Source: Mesorhizobium sp. B2-4-15
GTDB taxonomy: Bacteria > Pseudomonadota > Alphaproteobacteria > Rhizobiales > Rhizobiaceae
Assembly (NCBI RefSeq): GCF_006658505.1
Contig: NZ_VFUZ01000032.1
Coordinates: 1-58,243, forward strand
DNA: 58,243 bases
Reading direction: 5' to 3'
The translations under genes and the position numbers were made by a program. Positions within the stretch are counted from its first letter, which is position 1; the number at the start of each line of letters is the position of its first letter. The notes beneath the pieces are model-generated. The model did no database searches and was not told the DNA's origin. It saw only the letters and a program-made list of their open reading frames with translations. Positions 45,299 to 53,492 of this stretch are shown here, piece by piece.

Positions 45299-45555
45299 TC
45301 TTTCCTATTCCCAATAACCAGCAACCCGTGTGCCGGCTGCTGCCAGCCGGGCTGCGATCGCCACATCTTGCGCCTTGCGGTCGCCGAAAGGCAATCGCGA
45401 CTTTGATATAGCCATCCGCAACCCCGACAACAACCGAAGGCCACCTGCACAGCCGCCGCACCGCCATAATTTTTGGTAAGGTTCATCTCTCCAACACCGG
45501 ACAATCACGGCGAATTTGAGAAGAAGCGTCGGCTTGCGGCCGAGTGCTTGCGAAA

Positions 45556-45936
45556 CTACCGAAGGTACTGGCTGACTTCGACAAGGTTGTCATCCGGATC
45601 GCGGAAATAGACGGACATCATCGGGCCCCGCGCTCCGATCCGTTCGACCGGCCCAAGCTCCACCACCACGCCTCCAGCCTCGAGGCTGGCGAGGAATTCG
45701 CTGAGCGGCCGATCGGTGACCAGGCAGAAATCGCCGGATCCAGGCGTCGGCAGCTTCGCCTTGGGCTCGAAGGTGCGGCCGGCCTCGTGGACATTGATCT
45801 TCTGACAGCCAAAAGCCAGCGCCGTCGGCCGGCCCGGCGTGTCAACGCGCTCAAAGCCCAGCACGCGCTGGTAGAAGGCGCACGTCGCTTCGAGAGACGC
45901 CACCGTCAGCACGAAATGATCGATGCCGACGATCAT
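45556..45936 (-). CDS. VOC-superfamily protein (glyoxalase-like)
   Basis: 126 residues beginning MIVGIDHFVLTVASLEATC and ending VYFRDPDDNLVEVSQY, the paired VOC modules with metal-binding His and Glu. Substrate unknown. Begins 12 bp after pyrE on the same strand, so probably last in relA-pyrE-VOC. Confidence 0.87.
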   Translation of the reverse strand: MIVGIDHFVLTVASLEATCAFYQRVLGFERVDTPGRPTALAFGCQKINVHEAGRTFEPKAKLPTPGSGDFCLVTDRPLSEFLASLEAGGVVVELGPVERIGARGPMMSVYFRDPDDNLVEVSQYLR

Positions 45937-45948
45937 TCGACCTCCCCG

Positions 45949-46527
45949 TCAGATGTTGCGGCTGCCGGGCTTGATTGCCGGTATGGCGGCAAGCTCCGGC
46001 GGCAGTCGGTCCGGCGGATAGGCCGGAACTTCATACTCGGCAAGCGCGATCAGCGGCACCCCGACATGGGTCTTGCCGGCCGAACGGTCTATGATGCAGG
46101 CGGCGGCCACCACCTCGGCGCCAAGTTCGCGCAGGCAATCGATGGTTTCGCGGATCGACAGGCCGGTGGTGACGATGTCCTCGACGATGACGACACGCGC
46201 ACCGCCAGCGATCTCGAAGCGCCGCAAGCGGAACTCGCCCCCTTCTCGCTCGACCCAGATCGCCGGCACGCCGAGATGGCGTGAGGTCTCGTAAGCCGGT
46301 ATCAGGCCGCCGATCGCCGGACCCACGACATAGTCGATCTTGCCTGGCACCGCGGCGCGGATCTTCTCGGCCAGCGCCTTGCACAAGCGCTCGGTCTTGT
46401 CGGCGTGCATGAACACGCGTGCTTTCTGCAGGAAGATCGGACTGCGCAGGCCAGACGTCAGGATGAAATGCCCCTCCAGAACAGCGCCCGCCTCGCGGAA
46501 AATGCCCAGCACTTCATCGGTATTCAT
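45949..46527 (-). CDS. pyrE: Orotate phosphoribosyltransferase
   Basis: 192 residues. The PRPP-binding loop is VVIVEDIVTTGLSIRETID, a 13-residue type signature, and FLQKARVFMHADKTERL provides the orotate-binding region. Converts orotate and PRPP to OMP. Lies 29 bp after relA. Confidence 0.94.
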   Translation of the reverse strand: MNTDEVLGIFREAGAVLEGHFILTSGLRSPIFLQKARVFMHADKTERLCKALAEKIRAAVPGKIDYVVGPAIGGLIPAYETSRHLGVPAIWVEREGGEFRLRRFEIAGGARVVIVEDIVTTGLSIRETIDCLRELGAEVVAAACIIDRSAGKTHVGVPLIALAEYEVPAYPPDRLPPELAAIPAIKPGSRNI

Positions 46528-46556
46528 CTGTGCCTATCCCTCATAGATCAGCCGCG

Positions 46557-48785
46557 TCAGCCATTCACACGCCGTGCATCGCTGACGCTCGAATTGTCCT
46601 TGAGCTGCGACAGCAGCCGGTTGAGATGCTTCAGATCCCAGACTTCGAGATCGATCAGCATTTCGGTGAAATCGGGCGCCGTGCGCACCATCGACAAAGT
46701 ATGGATGTTGGCGTCGTTGGAGGCGACGACCTGGGCGATGTCGGCAAGAGACCCTGGCGCATTGATGGCTGTGACCGAGACACGCGCGGGAAAGCGTTCC
46801 TTGGTGCGTTCGTCGATGTCCCAGCGCACGTCGATCCAGCGCTCCGGCTGGTCGTCGAAGGCCTGCAACGCCGGCGACTGGATCGGATAGATGGTGATGC
46901 CGGTGCCCGGCTGGACGATGCCGACGATGCGGTCGCCAGGCACCGCGCCCTCCGGCGCGAACCGAACCGGCAGGTCGCCGCGCACGCCGCGGATCGGCAC
47001 GGCGCCATCGCGCGGCTGGTCCTTGTCCTTGCGCGCGGCGCGGCCGGGAATCTGGAACAGCATGCCGGCGGCGTTGCGGATCTTCGACCAGCCTTCCTCG
47101 CGCTGCTTGGGTGCCGCCGGCGTGACGCGCTCGTCCTTGTAGTCGGGGAAAACCGCCTTCATGACGTCGGTGGAGGCCAACTCGCCACGTCCCACAGAGG
47201 CCAGCACGTCCTCGATGTCCTTGCGCGCCAGCCGGTGCAGCACCGGCTTCAGGCTTTCCTTGGTGAAGGTCTTGCCGGCCCGTTCGAAGGCGCGCTCCAG
47301 AATGCGCGCGCCGAGCCCGGAATACTGTTTGCGGATGGCGTTCTTGGTAGCGCGGCGGATGGCGGCGCGCGCCTTGCCGGTGACGACGACGGATTCCCAC
47401 GCGGCCGGCGGCACCTGCGCCTTGGAGCGGATAATCTCAACCTCGTCGCCATTCTTCAGTTCCGTCATCAGCGGCATGATGCGGCCATTGACCTTGGCGC
47501 CGACGCAAGTGTCGCCGACGTCGGTATGCACCGCATAGGCGAAGTCGATGGGTGTGGCGCCACGCGGCAGCGCGATCAGCATGCCTTTCGGCGTGAAGCA
47601 GAACACCTGGTCCTGGAACAACTCGAGCTTGGTGTTTTCGAGGAAATCCTCGGGATTGTCGCCTTCGGCGAGCTGCTCGATTGTGCGGCGCAGCCAGGCG
47701 TAGGCGTTCGTTTCTTTCGAGATCGCATGGCCGGCCCCGTTCGTCTTGCCGCCGGTGTCCTTGTAGATCGAATGGGCGGCGACGCCGTATTCGGCGATCT
47801 TGTTCATCTCGCGCGTGCGGATCTGCAGCTCGACGCGCTGGCGCGAGGGGCCGACGATGGTGGTGTGGATCGAACGGTAGTCGTTCTGCTTTGGCGTCGA
47901 GATGTAGTCCTTGAAGCGGCCAGGCACCATCGACCATGTGGTGTGGATGGCGCCGAGAGCGCGATAGCAGTCCTCGACCGTGTCGACGACGACGCGAAAG
48001 CCGAAAATGTCGGACAGCTGCTCGAAGGACAGCGCCTTGGCCTCCATCTTGCGGAATACCGACCAGGGCTTCTTCTGGCGGCTTTTGACGCCTGCCTTGA
48101 TCGCGTGCTTTTCGAACAGGCCCGAAAGCGCCTTCTCGATTTCGGACAGCACATCCTTGTTGCGCTCGAATATTTCGGCCAGCCGGGCGGTGACGGCACG
48201 ATGGGCTTCCGGATTTATATAGCGGAAGGCGATCTCCTCCAGCTCTTCACGCATGCCTTGCATGCCCATGCGGCCGGCCAGCGGCGCATAGATGTCCATC
48301 GTCTCCTCGGCAATGCGCAGGCGCTTGGCCTCCGGCATATGGTCGAGCGTGCGCATGTTGTGCAGGCGGTCGGCGAGCTTGACGAGAAGCACGCGGACAT
48401 CTTCCGAAATCGCCAGCAGAAGCTTGCGCAGGTTTTCCGCTTGCTCCGCCTTCTTCGACACGAGGTCGAGCTTCTTCAGCTTGGTCAGGCCCTCGACCAG
48501 CTTGCCCATTTCGGGGCCGAACAGCTCGTCGATCTCGGCCCGCGTCGCCGTGGTGTCCTCGATGGTGTCGTGCAGCAGGGCGACCGCGATCGTCGCCTCG
48601 TCCATGTGCATTTCCGTGAGGATGGCGGCGACTTCAAGCGGATGCGAAAAATAGGGGTCGCCCGAAGCACGCTTCTGGTGGCCATGCTTTTGCATGGCGT
48701 AGACATAGGCCTTGTTGAGCAATGCCTCGTTGACGTCAGGCTTGTAGCGCTGCACGCGCTCGACAAGCTCATACTGACGCATCAT
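46557..48785 (-). CDS. rsh: Bifunctional (p)ppGpp synthetase/hydrolase (Rel/SpoT)
   Basis: About 742 residues. The HD hydrolase domain (PYFSHPLEVA, LLHDTIEDT) leads. The synthetase domain contains GRFKDYISTPK; the RFKD form is typical of bifunctional enzymes. A TGS domain (VFCFTPKGMLIALPRGATP) and a C-terminal ACT domain follow. It is the single long RSH of Alphaproteobacteria. ATG at 48785 preferred over a GTG two codons earlier; GAGAGA precedes. Downstream of rpoZ, upstream of pyrE. Confidence 0.96.
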   Translation of the reverse strand: MMRQYELVERVQRYKPDVNEALLNKAYVYAMQKHGHQKRASGDPYFSHPLEVAAILTEMHMDEATIAVALLHDTIEDTTATRAEIDELFGPEMGKLVEGLTKLKKLDLVSKKAEQAENLRKLLLAISEDVRVLLVKLADRLHNMRTLDHMPEAKRLRIAEETMDIYAPLAGRMGMQGMREELEEIAFRYINPEAHRAVTARLAEIFERNKDVLSEIEKALSGLFEKHAIKAGVKSRQKKPWSVFRKMEAKALSFEQLSDIFGFRVVVDTVEDCYRALGAIHTTWSMVPGRFKDYISTPKQNDYRSIHTTIVGPSRQRVELQIRTREMNKIAEYGVAAHSIYKDTGGKTNGAGHAISKETNAYAWLRRTIEQLAEGDNPEDFLENTKLELFQDQVFCFTPKGMLIALPRGATPIDFAYAVHTDVGDTCVGAKVNGRIMPLMTELKNGDEVEIIRSKAQVPPAAWESVVVTGKARAAIRRATKNAIRKQYSGLGARILERAFERAGKTFTKESLKPVLHRLARKDIEDVLASVGRGELASTDVMKAVFPDYKDERVTPAAPKQREEGWSKIRNAAGMLFQIPGRAARKDKDQPRDGAVPIRGVRGDLPVRFAPEGAVPGDRIVGIVQPGTGITIYPIQSPALQAFDDQPERWIDVRWDIDERTKERFPARVSVTAINAPGSLADIAQVVASNDANIHTLSMVRTAPDFTEMLIDLEVWDLKHLNRLLSQLKDNSSVSDARRVNG

Positions 48786-48814
48786 GGGCACAATCTCTCG
48801 GCGATGAAATGAAT

Positions 48815-48842
48815 CATGCGCCGCACTGATGTACGGCGCATG
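48815..48842 (-). promoter_or_regulatory. Hairpin in the rpoZ-rsh spacer
   Basis: CATGCGCCG and CGGCGCATG form a perfect 9-bp stem with a 10-nt loop, about 30 bp before the rsh start on the minus strand. No T run follows, so it may be a leader structure or weak attenuator rather than a terminator. Confidence 0.4.
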
Positions 48843-48913
48843 TCATAGATAGCCACGAAACTGACGAGACGGAAGTGCCGGACGATTGTTCCAGCCGCTT
48901 CTGGAGAACTCTC

Positions 48914-49315
48914 TTAGTAGTCGTCGCTCTTTTCCGGCGGTACCAGACCTTCGATGCCGGCCAGCAGGTCTTCCTCGGTCATGCGATCGAAGGTGACGTT
49001 GTCCTCGGCGTCGTCGGTCTCGGCGGCCGCAACAGCGCCGCCGGTCTGATCGGCGATTGCCTCGCCATCGGCTTCGGGTTCGTCGACCTCGACGTGCTTC
49101 TGCAGCGAATGGATCAGGTCTTCCTTGAGATCGTCGGGCGACAGCGTCTCGTCGGCGATCTCGCGCAGGGCGATGACCGGGTTCTTGTCGTTGTCGCGAG
49201 GAACGGTGATCTGCGCGCCCTGGCTGATCTGACGAGCGCGGTGGCCGGCAAGGAGCACCAGCTCGAAGCGGTTGTCGACCTTGTCGATGCAGTCTTCAAC
49301 GGTTACGCGGGCCAT
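48914..49315 (-). CDS. rpoZ: RNA polymerase omega subunit
   Basis: 133 residues beginning MARVTVEDCIDKVDNRFEL, followed by HRARQISQGAQITVPRDNDK, the conserved omega core that clamps beta prime. The acidic C-terminal tail is longer than in enterobacteria, as usual in rhizobia. Upstream of rsh, as in many Proteobacteria. Confidence 0.95.
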   Translation of the reverse strand: MARVTVEDCIDKVDNRFELVLLAGHRARQISQGAQITVPRDNDKNPVIALREIADETLSPDDLKEDLIHSLQKHVEVDEPEADGEAIADQTGGAVAAAETDDAEDNVTFDRMTEEDLLAGIEGLVPPEKSDDY

Positions 49316-49636
49316 GGATTGCCCCTTTCATGCCTGGATTTGATGGAAAACAGACGCCGTCCATAACCTGAACGCCGCCAAAATACAAGCATCATGGCAT
49401 TGGCGGAGGATCGGGCGCTCAATCCTGTGTTCAGACACCGAATTCGGCGAAACCTGGCCGCTTCCATGTCCGGCTTCGCGATCACAATTGCTTGCAGTGC
49501 GGCGACACGCCCTTGGATTGCCGCCAAACTGGCGTTATCTCGGATGACCAAGGTCAGCCGGTTTATTATGAGCCTGACCGACAGTCGCTACCGCATTTCG
49601 TTTAGACGGCCGCATTTTCGAAAAGGGATATTTTCC
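49316..49636. other. 321-bp spacer between rpoZ and the NYN-domain gene
   Basis: Divergent promoter region. Open frames read into it on both strands, but they are extensions with no family features. I see no RNA gene or repeat. Confidence 0.4.
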
Positions 49637-50218
49637 ATGTTCGACCCCCGTGAAAAGATCGCCCTGTTCATCGACGGCGCCAATCTCTACGCCACATCGC
49701 GGGCGCTCGGCTTCGACATCGACTATCGCAAGCTGCTGTCGAGTTTCCAGAAGCGCGGCTACCTGCTGCGCGCCTATTATTACACCGCGCTGGTCGAGGA
49801 TCAGGAATACTCATCGATCCGCCCCCTGATCGACTGGCTCGATTACAACGGCTTCAAGGTGGTGACCAAGCCGGCCAAGGAATTCACCGACTCCACCGGC
49901 CGCCGCAAGATCAAGGGCAATATGGACATCGAGCTTACCGTCGATGCGCTGGAACTTGCCGACGTCGTCGACCACTATGTCATCTTCTCCGGCGACGGCG
50001 ACTTCCGCACGCTGGTCGAGGCGCTGCAGCGGCGTGGCCGCAAGGTGTCGATCGTCTCGACCATGGCCTCGCAACCGCCGATGATCTCTGATGATCTGCG
50101 CCGCCAGGCCGATCATTTCATCGATCTGACGACGCTGAAGAACGAAGTTGGCCGCGATCCCTCCGAACGGCCTGCGCGGCGGCCCGAACCGGCTGAAGTC
50201 GACGAGGACGACTACTGA
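49637..50218 (+). CDS. NYN-domain (LabA/DUF88-like) protein
   Basis: 193 residues. The PIN-like NYN fold shows ALFIDGANLYATSRALG, NMDIELTVDALE and YVIFSGDGDFRTLVEAL, with acidic residues that bind metal in the family. Predicted ribonuclease or RNA-binding function, not proven. ATG at 49637 chosen because AAGGGA precedes by 9 nt; a longer frame upstream is non-conserved. Acidic tail EVDEDDY. Confidence 0.88.
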   Translation: MFDPREKIALFIDGANLYATSRALGFDIDYRKLLSSFQKRGYLLRAYYYTALVEDQEYSSIRPLIDWLDYNGFKVVTKPAKEFTDSTGRRKIKGNMDIELTVDALELADVVDHYVIFSGDGDFRTLVEALQRRGRKVSIVSTMASQPPMISDDLRRQADHFIDLTTLKNEVGRDPSERPARRPEPAEVDEDDY

Positions 50219-50229
50219 GGCCGGTCGCC

Positions 50230-50886
50230 TTGACCGCCCTTTCCACTTCCGAACCAAGCCGTGACTGCCCGCTGTGCCCGCGGCTGCATGGCTTCATTGC
50301 GGAATGGCGGCAGCGCGAACCGTCCTGGTTCAACGCGCCGGTGCCGACCTTCCTGCCGCCGGAAGGCGAGGATACCGTTCAGCTTCTGATCGTCGGGCTG
50401 GCGCCAGGCCTGCGCGGCGCCAACCGCACTGGACGCCCCTTTACCGGCGACTATGCGGGCGACCTGCTCTATTCGACGTTGATCGCACACGGTTTCGCTC
50501 GCGGCGAGTTCAAGGCGCGGCCCGATGACGGGCTGGCGCTCGTCGGCACGGCGATCACCAATGCGGTACGCTGCGTGCCACCGGAGAACAAGCCGGTCGG
50601 CGCCGAGATCGCCACCTGCCGGACGTTCCTGGTGCCAACGATCGCCCGCTTCCCAAACCTTCGCGCCGTGCTGGCGCTGGGGTCGATCGCGCACCAGTCG
50701 ACGGTGCGCGCGCTGGGCGGGCGTGTCGTCGCCTATCCTTTCAAGCATGGCGGCCAGTTGGAGGCCGGCGGCGTTGCGCTGTTTTCGAGCTATCACTGCT
50801 CGCGCTACAACACCAATACGGGCGTGCTGACCGAGGATATGTTCGTGAATGTTTTCAGCCAGATCGCGGAATTCTTGAAGAGCTGA
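50230..50886 (+). CDS. Uracil-DNA glycosylase, family 5 (UDGb) type
   Basis: 218 residues from a TTG start. CPLCPRL and further cysteines could ligate a 4Fe-4S cluster. GLAPGLRGANRTGRPFTGD is the family-5 motif A and FSSYHCSRYNTNTG the motif with the catalytic-loop histidine. Removes uracil or other deaminated bases from DNA. It begins 11 bp after the NYN gene, so the two are probably co-transcribed. Confidence 0.88.
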   Translation: MTALSTSEPSRDCPLCPRLHGFIAEWRQREPSWFNAPVPTFLPPEGEDTVQLLIVGLAPGLRGANRTGRPFTGDYAGDLLYSTLIAHGFARGEFKARPDDGLALVGTAITNAVRCVPPENKPVGAEIATCRTFLVPTIARFPNLRAVLALGSIAHQSTVRALGGRVVAYPFKHGGQLEAGGVALFSSYHCSRYNTNTGVLTEDMFVNVFSQIAEFLKS

Positions 50887-51033
50887 AGCAGCGATCTGTT
50901 CACGCCGGCAAAAGTACGCCCGGCTTACGCCGACCAAGGCCTAGGCATGGATTTCTTGACGCCAGCGATATAACTGGCTTCCTGAAAGAGCCCGGTTCGA
51001 CCGATCCGGATCGATCCGTCTTGCCCGGCATGC

Positions 51034-51744
51034 TCAATGCACCGGCGCAAGCAGTGCCGCCAACTTCTCCTGCCCGCCCTGAAGAACGTTCAGGTCGACG
51101 TCACCCTCAATGCCATCCACGCGCGCCCTGTTGTGGTACTGCCAGTAGACCCAGTCGTCCCGATCCGGCTCGACCAGCAATGAGCGAAGCCAGAGCGGGC
51201 GAGCGGCGATCTGCCCGGCATAGGCGGCCTCGGCCTCATCCGTCAGATAGACGATCGCCGGTTTGCCGAACGCAGCCTCGACAGGTTCGAGGAAGGCCTG
51301 GAGTTCGACATTCAACCGTTCGGGCGACGGACGCTGCGGACAGTTGCCGCCGAACTCGATGTCGACGACCGGCGGCAGCATGGGCTGATCGTGTGGCACG
51401 ACCGAGATGAAATTCTTCGCCTGGTCGGCGCCGGGCCGGCAGAAGGTAAAGAAATGATAGGCACCCACGGCAAGGCCGGCGGCGCGGGCCTCACGCAGGT
51501 TGGCGGCAAAGGCTTTGTCGACATGATCGCCGCCCTCGGTCGCCTTGATGATGGCGAAGGCGACATCGTCGGCGGCAACGCGCCGCCAGTCGATCTGGCC
51601 CTGATGATGGGAAACGTCGATGCCTCTGACCGGATATTTGCCGCGGTCCGGGGAAAAGGCCCTGAAATAGAGATAGCCGCTCGCGGCGACCAGGCCCACC
51701 AGAACCAGGCTGGCCAAACTCAGCAGCACAATCCGGCTCTTCAA
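51034..51744 (-). CDS. GH25 muramidase (lysozyme), membrane-anchored
   Basis: 236 residues. A single N-terminal helix (IVLLSLASLVLVGLVAASGY) anchors or exports it. The GH25 barrel shows GIDVSHHQGQIDW, AFAIIKATEG, GAYHFF and PPVVDIEF with the catalytic acidic residues. Cleaves muramic bonds in peptidoglycan. Start is a TTG, the only candidate. Convergent to the UDG gene and upstream of no obvious partner. Confidence 0.87.
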   Translation of the reverse strand: MKSRIVLLSLASLVLVGLVAASGYLYFRAFSPDRGKYPVRGIDVSHHQGQIDWRRVAADDVAFAIIKATEGGDHVDKAFAANLREARAAGLAVGAYHFFTFCRPGADQAKNFISVVPHDQPMLPPVVDIEFGGNCPQRPSPERLNVELQAFLEPVEAAFGKPAIVYLTDEAEAAYAGQIAARPLWLRSLLVEPDRDDWVYWQYHNRARVDGIEGDVDLNVLQGGQEKLAALLAPVH

Positions 51745-51759
51745 GCGAATAGCCCCAGC

Positions 51760-52239
51760 CTAACCTCGTTCCTTCAACAGCCTGCCCTTCTCACGCGACC
51801 AGTCGCGCTGCTTTTCGGTCTCACGCTTGTCGTGCAGTTTCTTGCCGCGGCCGACGGCCAGCAAGAGCTTGGCGCGGCCCTGGTCGTTGAAATAGATTTT
51901 TAGCGGCACCAGGGTCATGCCTTCGCGGTCGACGCTCTGCGAGAGCTTCGCCATCTCACGCTTGTTGAGCAGGAGTTTGCGGCGGCGGCGCGGCTCGTGG
52001 TTGAAGCGGTTGGCCTGCAGATATTCCGGCAGATAGGAATTGATCAGCCAGATCTCGCCGCCCTCGACCGAGGCGTAGCTTTCCTGGATGTTGGCCTGGC
52101 CCTGGCGCAACGACTTGACCTCGGTGCCGGTCAGCACCAGGCCGGCCTCGATCGTGTCGAGCACCTCATAGGAAAACCGCGCCTTGCGGTTTTCGGCAAC
52201 AGTCTTGTTGTTGGGGTCGGCTTTTTTGACTTGATTCAT
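51760..52239 (-). CDS. smpB: SsrA-binding protein SmpB
   Basis: 159 residues: AENRKARFSYEVLDTIEAGL, then GTEVKSLRQGQANIQESYA and a basic C-terminal tail (KKLHDKRETEKQRDWSREK). Binds tmRNA and rescues stalled ribosomes. The ssrA RNA gene is not visible here. Begins 25 bp after dapA. Confidence 0.96.
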   Translation of the reverse strand: MNQVKKADPNNKTVAENRKARFSYEVLDTIEAGLVLTGTEVKSLRQGQANIQESYASVEGGEIWLINSYLPEYLQANRFNHEPRRRRKLLLNKREMAKLSQSVDREGMTLVPLKIYFNDQGRAKLLLAVGRGKKLHDKRETEKQRDWSREKGRLLKERG

Positions 52240-52264
52240 AATGCGGAGAGGTGGCGCCTCATTC

Positions 52265-53146
52265 CTAATTAATCAAGCCGGCGTGCTTCATGGCCGCATC
52301 GATCTTTTCGGCCGTCGACGGCTCGACCGTCACCAGCGGCGAACGCAGCACATTCTCGACCTTGCCCAGCTTCGACAGCGCGTATTTGGCGCCGGAAACG
52401 CCGGGTTCGATGAAGATCGCCTTGTGCAGCGGCAAGAGGCGATCCTGCAACTCCAGCGCCTTCGCACTGTCGCCGGACAGCGTTGCTTCCTGGAACTCGG
52501 CGCAGAGCCGCGGCGCGACATTCGAGGTCACCGAGATGCAGCCGACACCGCCATGCGCGTTGAAGCCTAGGGCCGAGGCATCCTCGCCGGAAAGCTGGAT
52601 GAAATCCTTGCCGCAGGTCAAACGCTGCTCGGACACCCGCTCGACCTTGCCGGTCGCATCCTTGACGCCGACGATGTTCTTGAAATCGTGCACCAGCCGG
52701 CCCATCGTCTCCGGCGACATGTCGATCACCGAGCGCGGCGGGATGTTGTAGATGATGATCGGCAGCTTGGTTGCCCTGGCGACGGCGGCGAAATGCTCGT
52801 AGAGGCCGCGCTGCGTCGGCTTGTTGTAGTAGGGCGTGACGACCAGGGCGGCATCGGCGCCGGCCTTTTCGGCATATTGGACGAGCCCAACGGCTTCCTC
52901 GGTGTTGTTGGAGCCAGCACCGGCAACGACCGGGGCGCGGCCCTTGGCCGCCTCGATGCAGACCTTGACGACGTGGCGATGCTCATCATGCGATAGCGTC
53001 GGCGACTCGCCGGTGGTGCCAACGGGAACCAGGCCCCTGGTGCCCTCATCAAGCTGCCAGGCAACGAACGCGCGAAAGGCTTTCTCGTCGAAACGCCCGC
53101 TCTTTTCGAACGGTGTCACGAGCGCGGTAAGCGAGCCTCTCAGCAT
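52265..53146 (-). CDS. dapA: 4-Hydroxy-tetrahydrodipicolinate synthase
   Basis: 293 residues. GTTGESPTL, YNIPPRSV (catalytic Tyr) and GVKDATG (Schiff-base Lys) are present. First committed step of lysine and meso-diaminopimelate synthesis. The ATG at 53146 follows AGGAG by 9 nt. A longer in-frame reading upstream just translates the tandem repeat and is rejected. Confidence 0.95.
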   Translation of the reverse strand: MLRGSLTALVTPFEKSGRFDEKAFRAFVAWQLDEGTRGLVPVGTTGESPTLSHDEHRHVVKVCIEAAKGRAPVVAGAGSNNTEEAVGLVQYAEKAGADAALVVTPYYNKPTQRGLYEHFAAVARATKLPIIIYNIPPRSVIDMSPETMGRLVHDFKNIVGVKDATGKVERVSEQRLTCGKDFIQLSGEDASALGFNAHGGVGCISVTSNVAPRLCAEFQEATLSGDSAKALELQDRLLPLHKAIFIEPGVSGAKYALSKLGKVENVLRSPLVTVEPSTAEKIDAAMKHAGLIN

Positions 53147-53167
53147 GTCGTCCAACTCCTTGGGACT

Positions 53168-53281
53168 GTTGTTTATGCATGTCGTTGCCCCAAAACCGGT
53201 ACCCACTTTTGGGCGACATGCGTCGTTGTTTATGCATGTCGTTGCTCCAAAACCGGTACCCACTTTCGGGCGACATGCGTC
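53168..53281. repeat. Tandem duplicate of a 57-bp palindromic repeat
   Basis: Two copies, 53168-53224 and 53225-53281, differ at only two positions. Each has GCATGTCG near one end and CGACATGC near the other, plus ACCGGTACCCACTTT in the middle. It is the same family as the element at 2467-2515 in reverse orientation. Lies in the 346-bp spacer between dapA and the transglycosylase gene, which otherwise shows nothing clear. Confidence 0.92.
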
Positions 53282-53492
53282 GGTGTTTTGTCGTGCGCGC
53301 CTTCTAACCGAAAGCGAGGCCGCGCACCATAGTCTCGACATGGTTGCGCGGCAAGCATTGCCATGATCCCAGCAAGCGCAATTCGGACGGCCTCGATAAC
53401 CTTTTGTTTACGGGCTCTTCACGACCTAAGTTTAGGCTTCGAGACATCTCGGTGTGCTGGTAGAATGCCAGGACCAGGAAAGACGTAAGACC

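Noticed and set aside
46530..48812. A long plus-strand open frame across the rsh gene
   Set aside because: It is antisense to a fully conserved Rel/SpoT gene; GC-rich DNA often leaves such frames open, and its product matches no domain.
49394..49636. N-terminal extension of the NYN-domain protein
   Set aside because: No family similarity, and the internal ATG has a good ribosome-binding site and matches the domain start.
53147..53341. N-terminal extension of dapA through the tandem repeat
   Set aside because: It only translates the duplicated 57-bp unit; AGGAG before the ATG at 53146 and the family's N-terminus give the real start.
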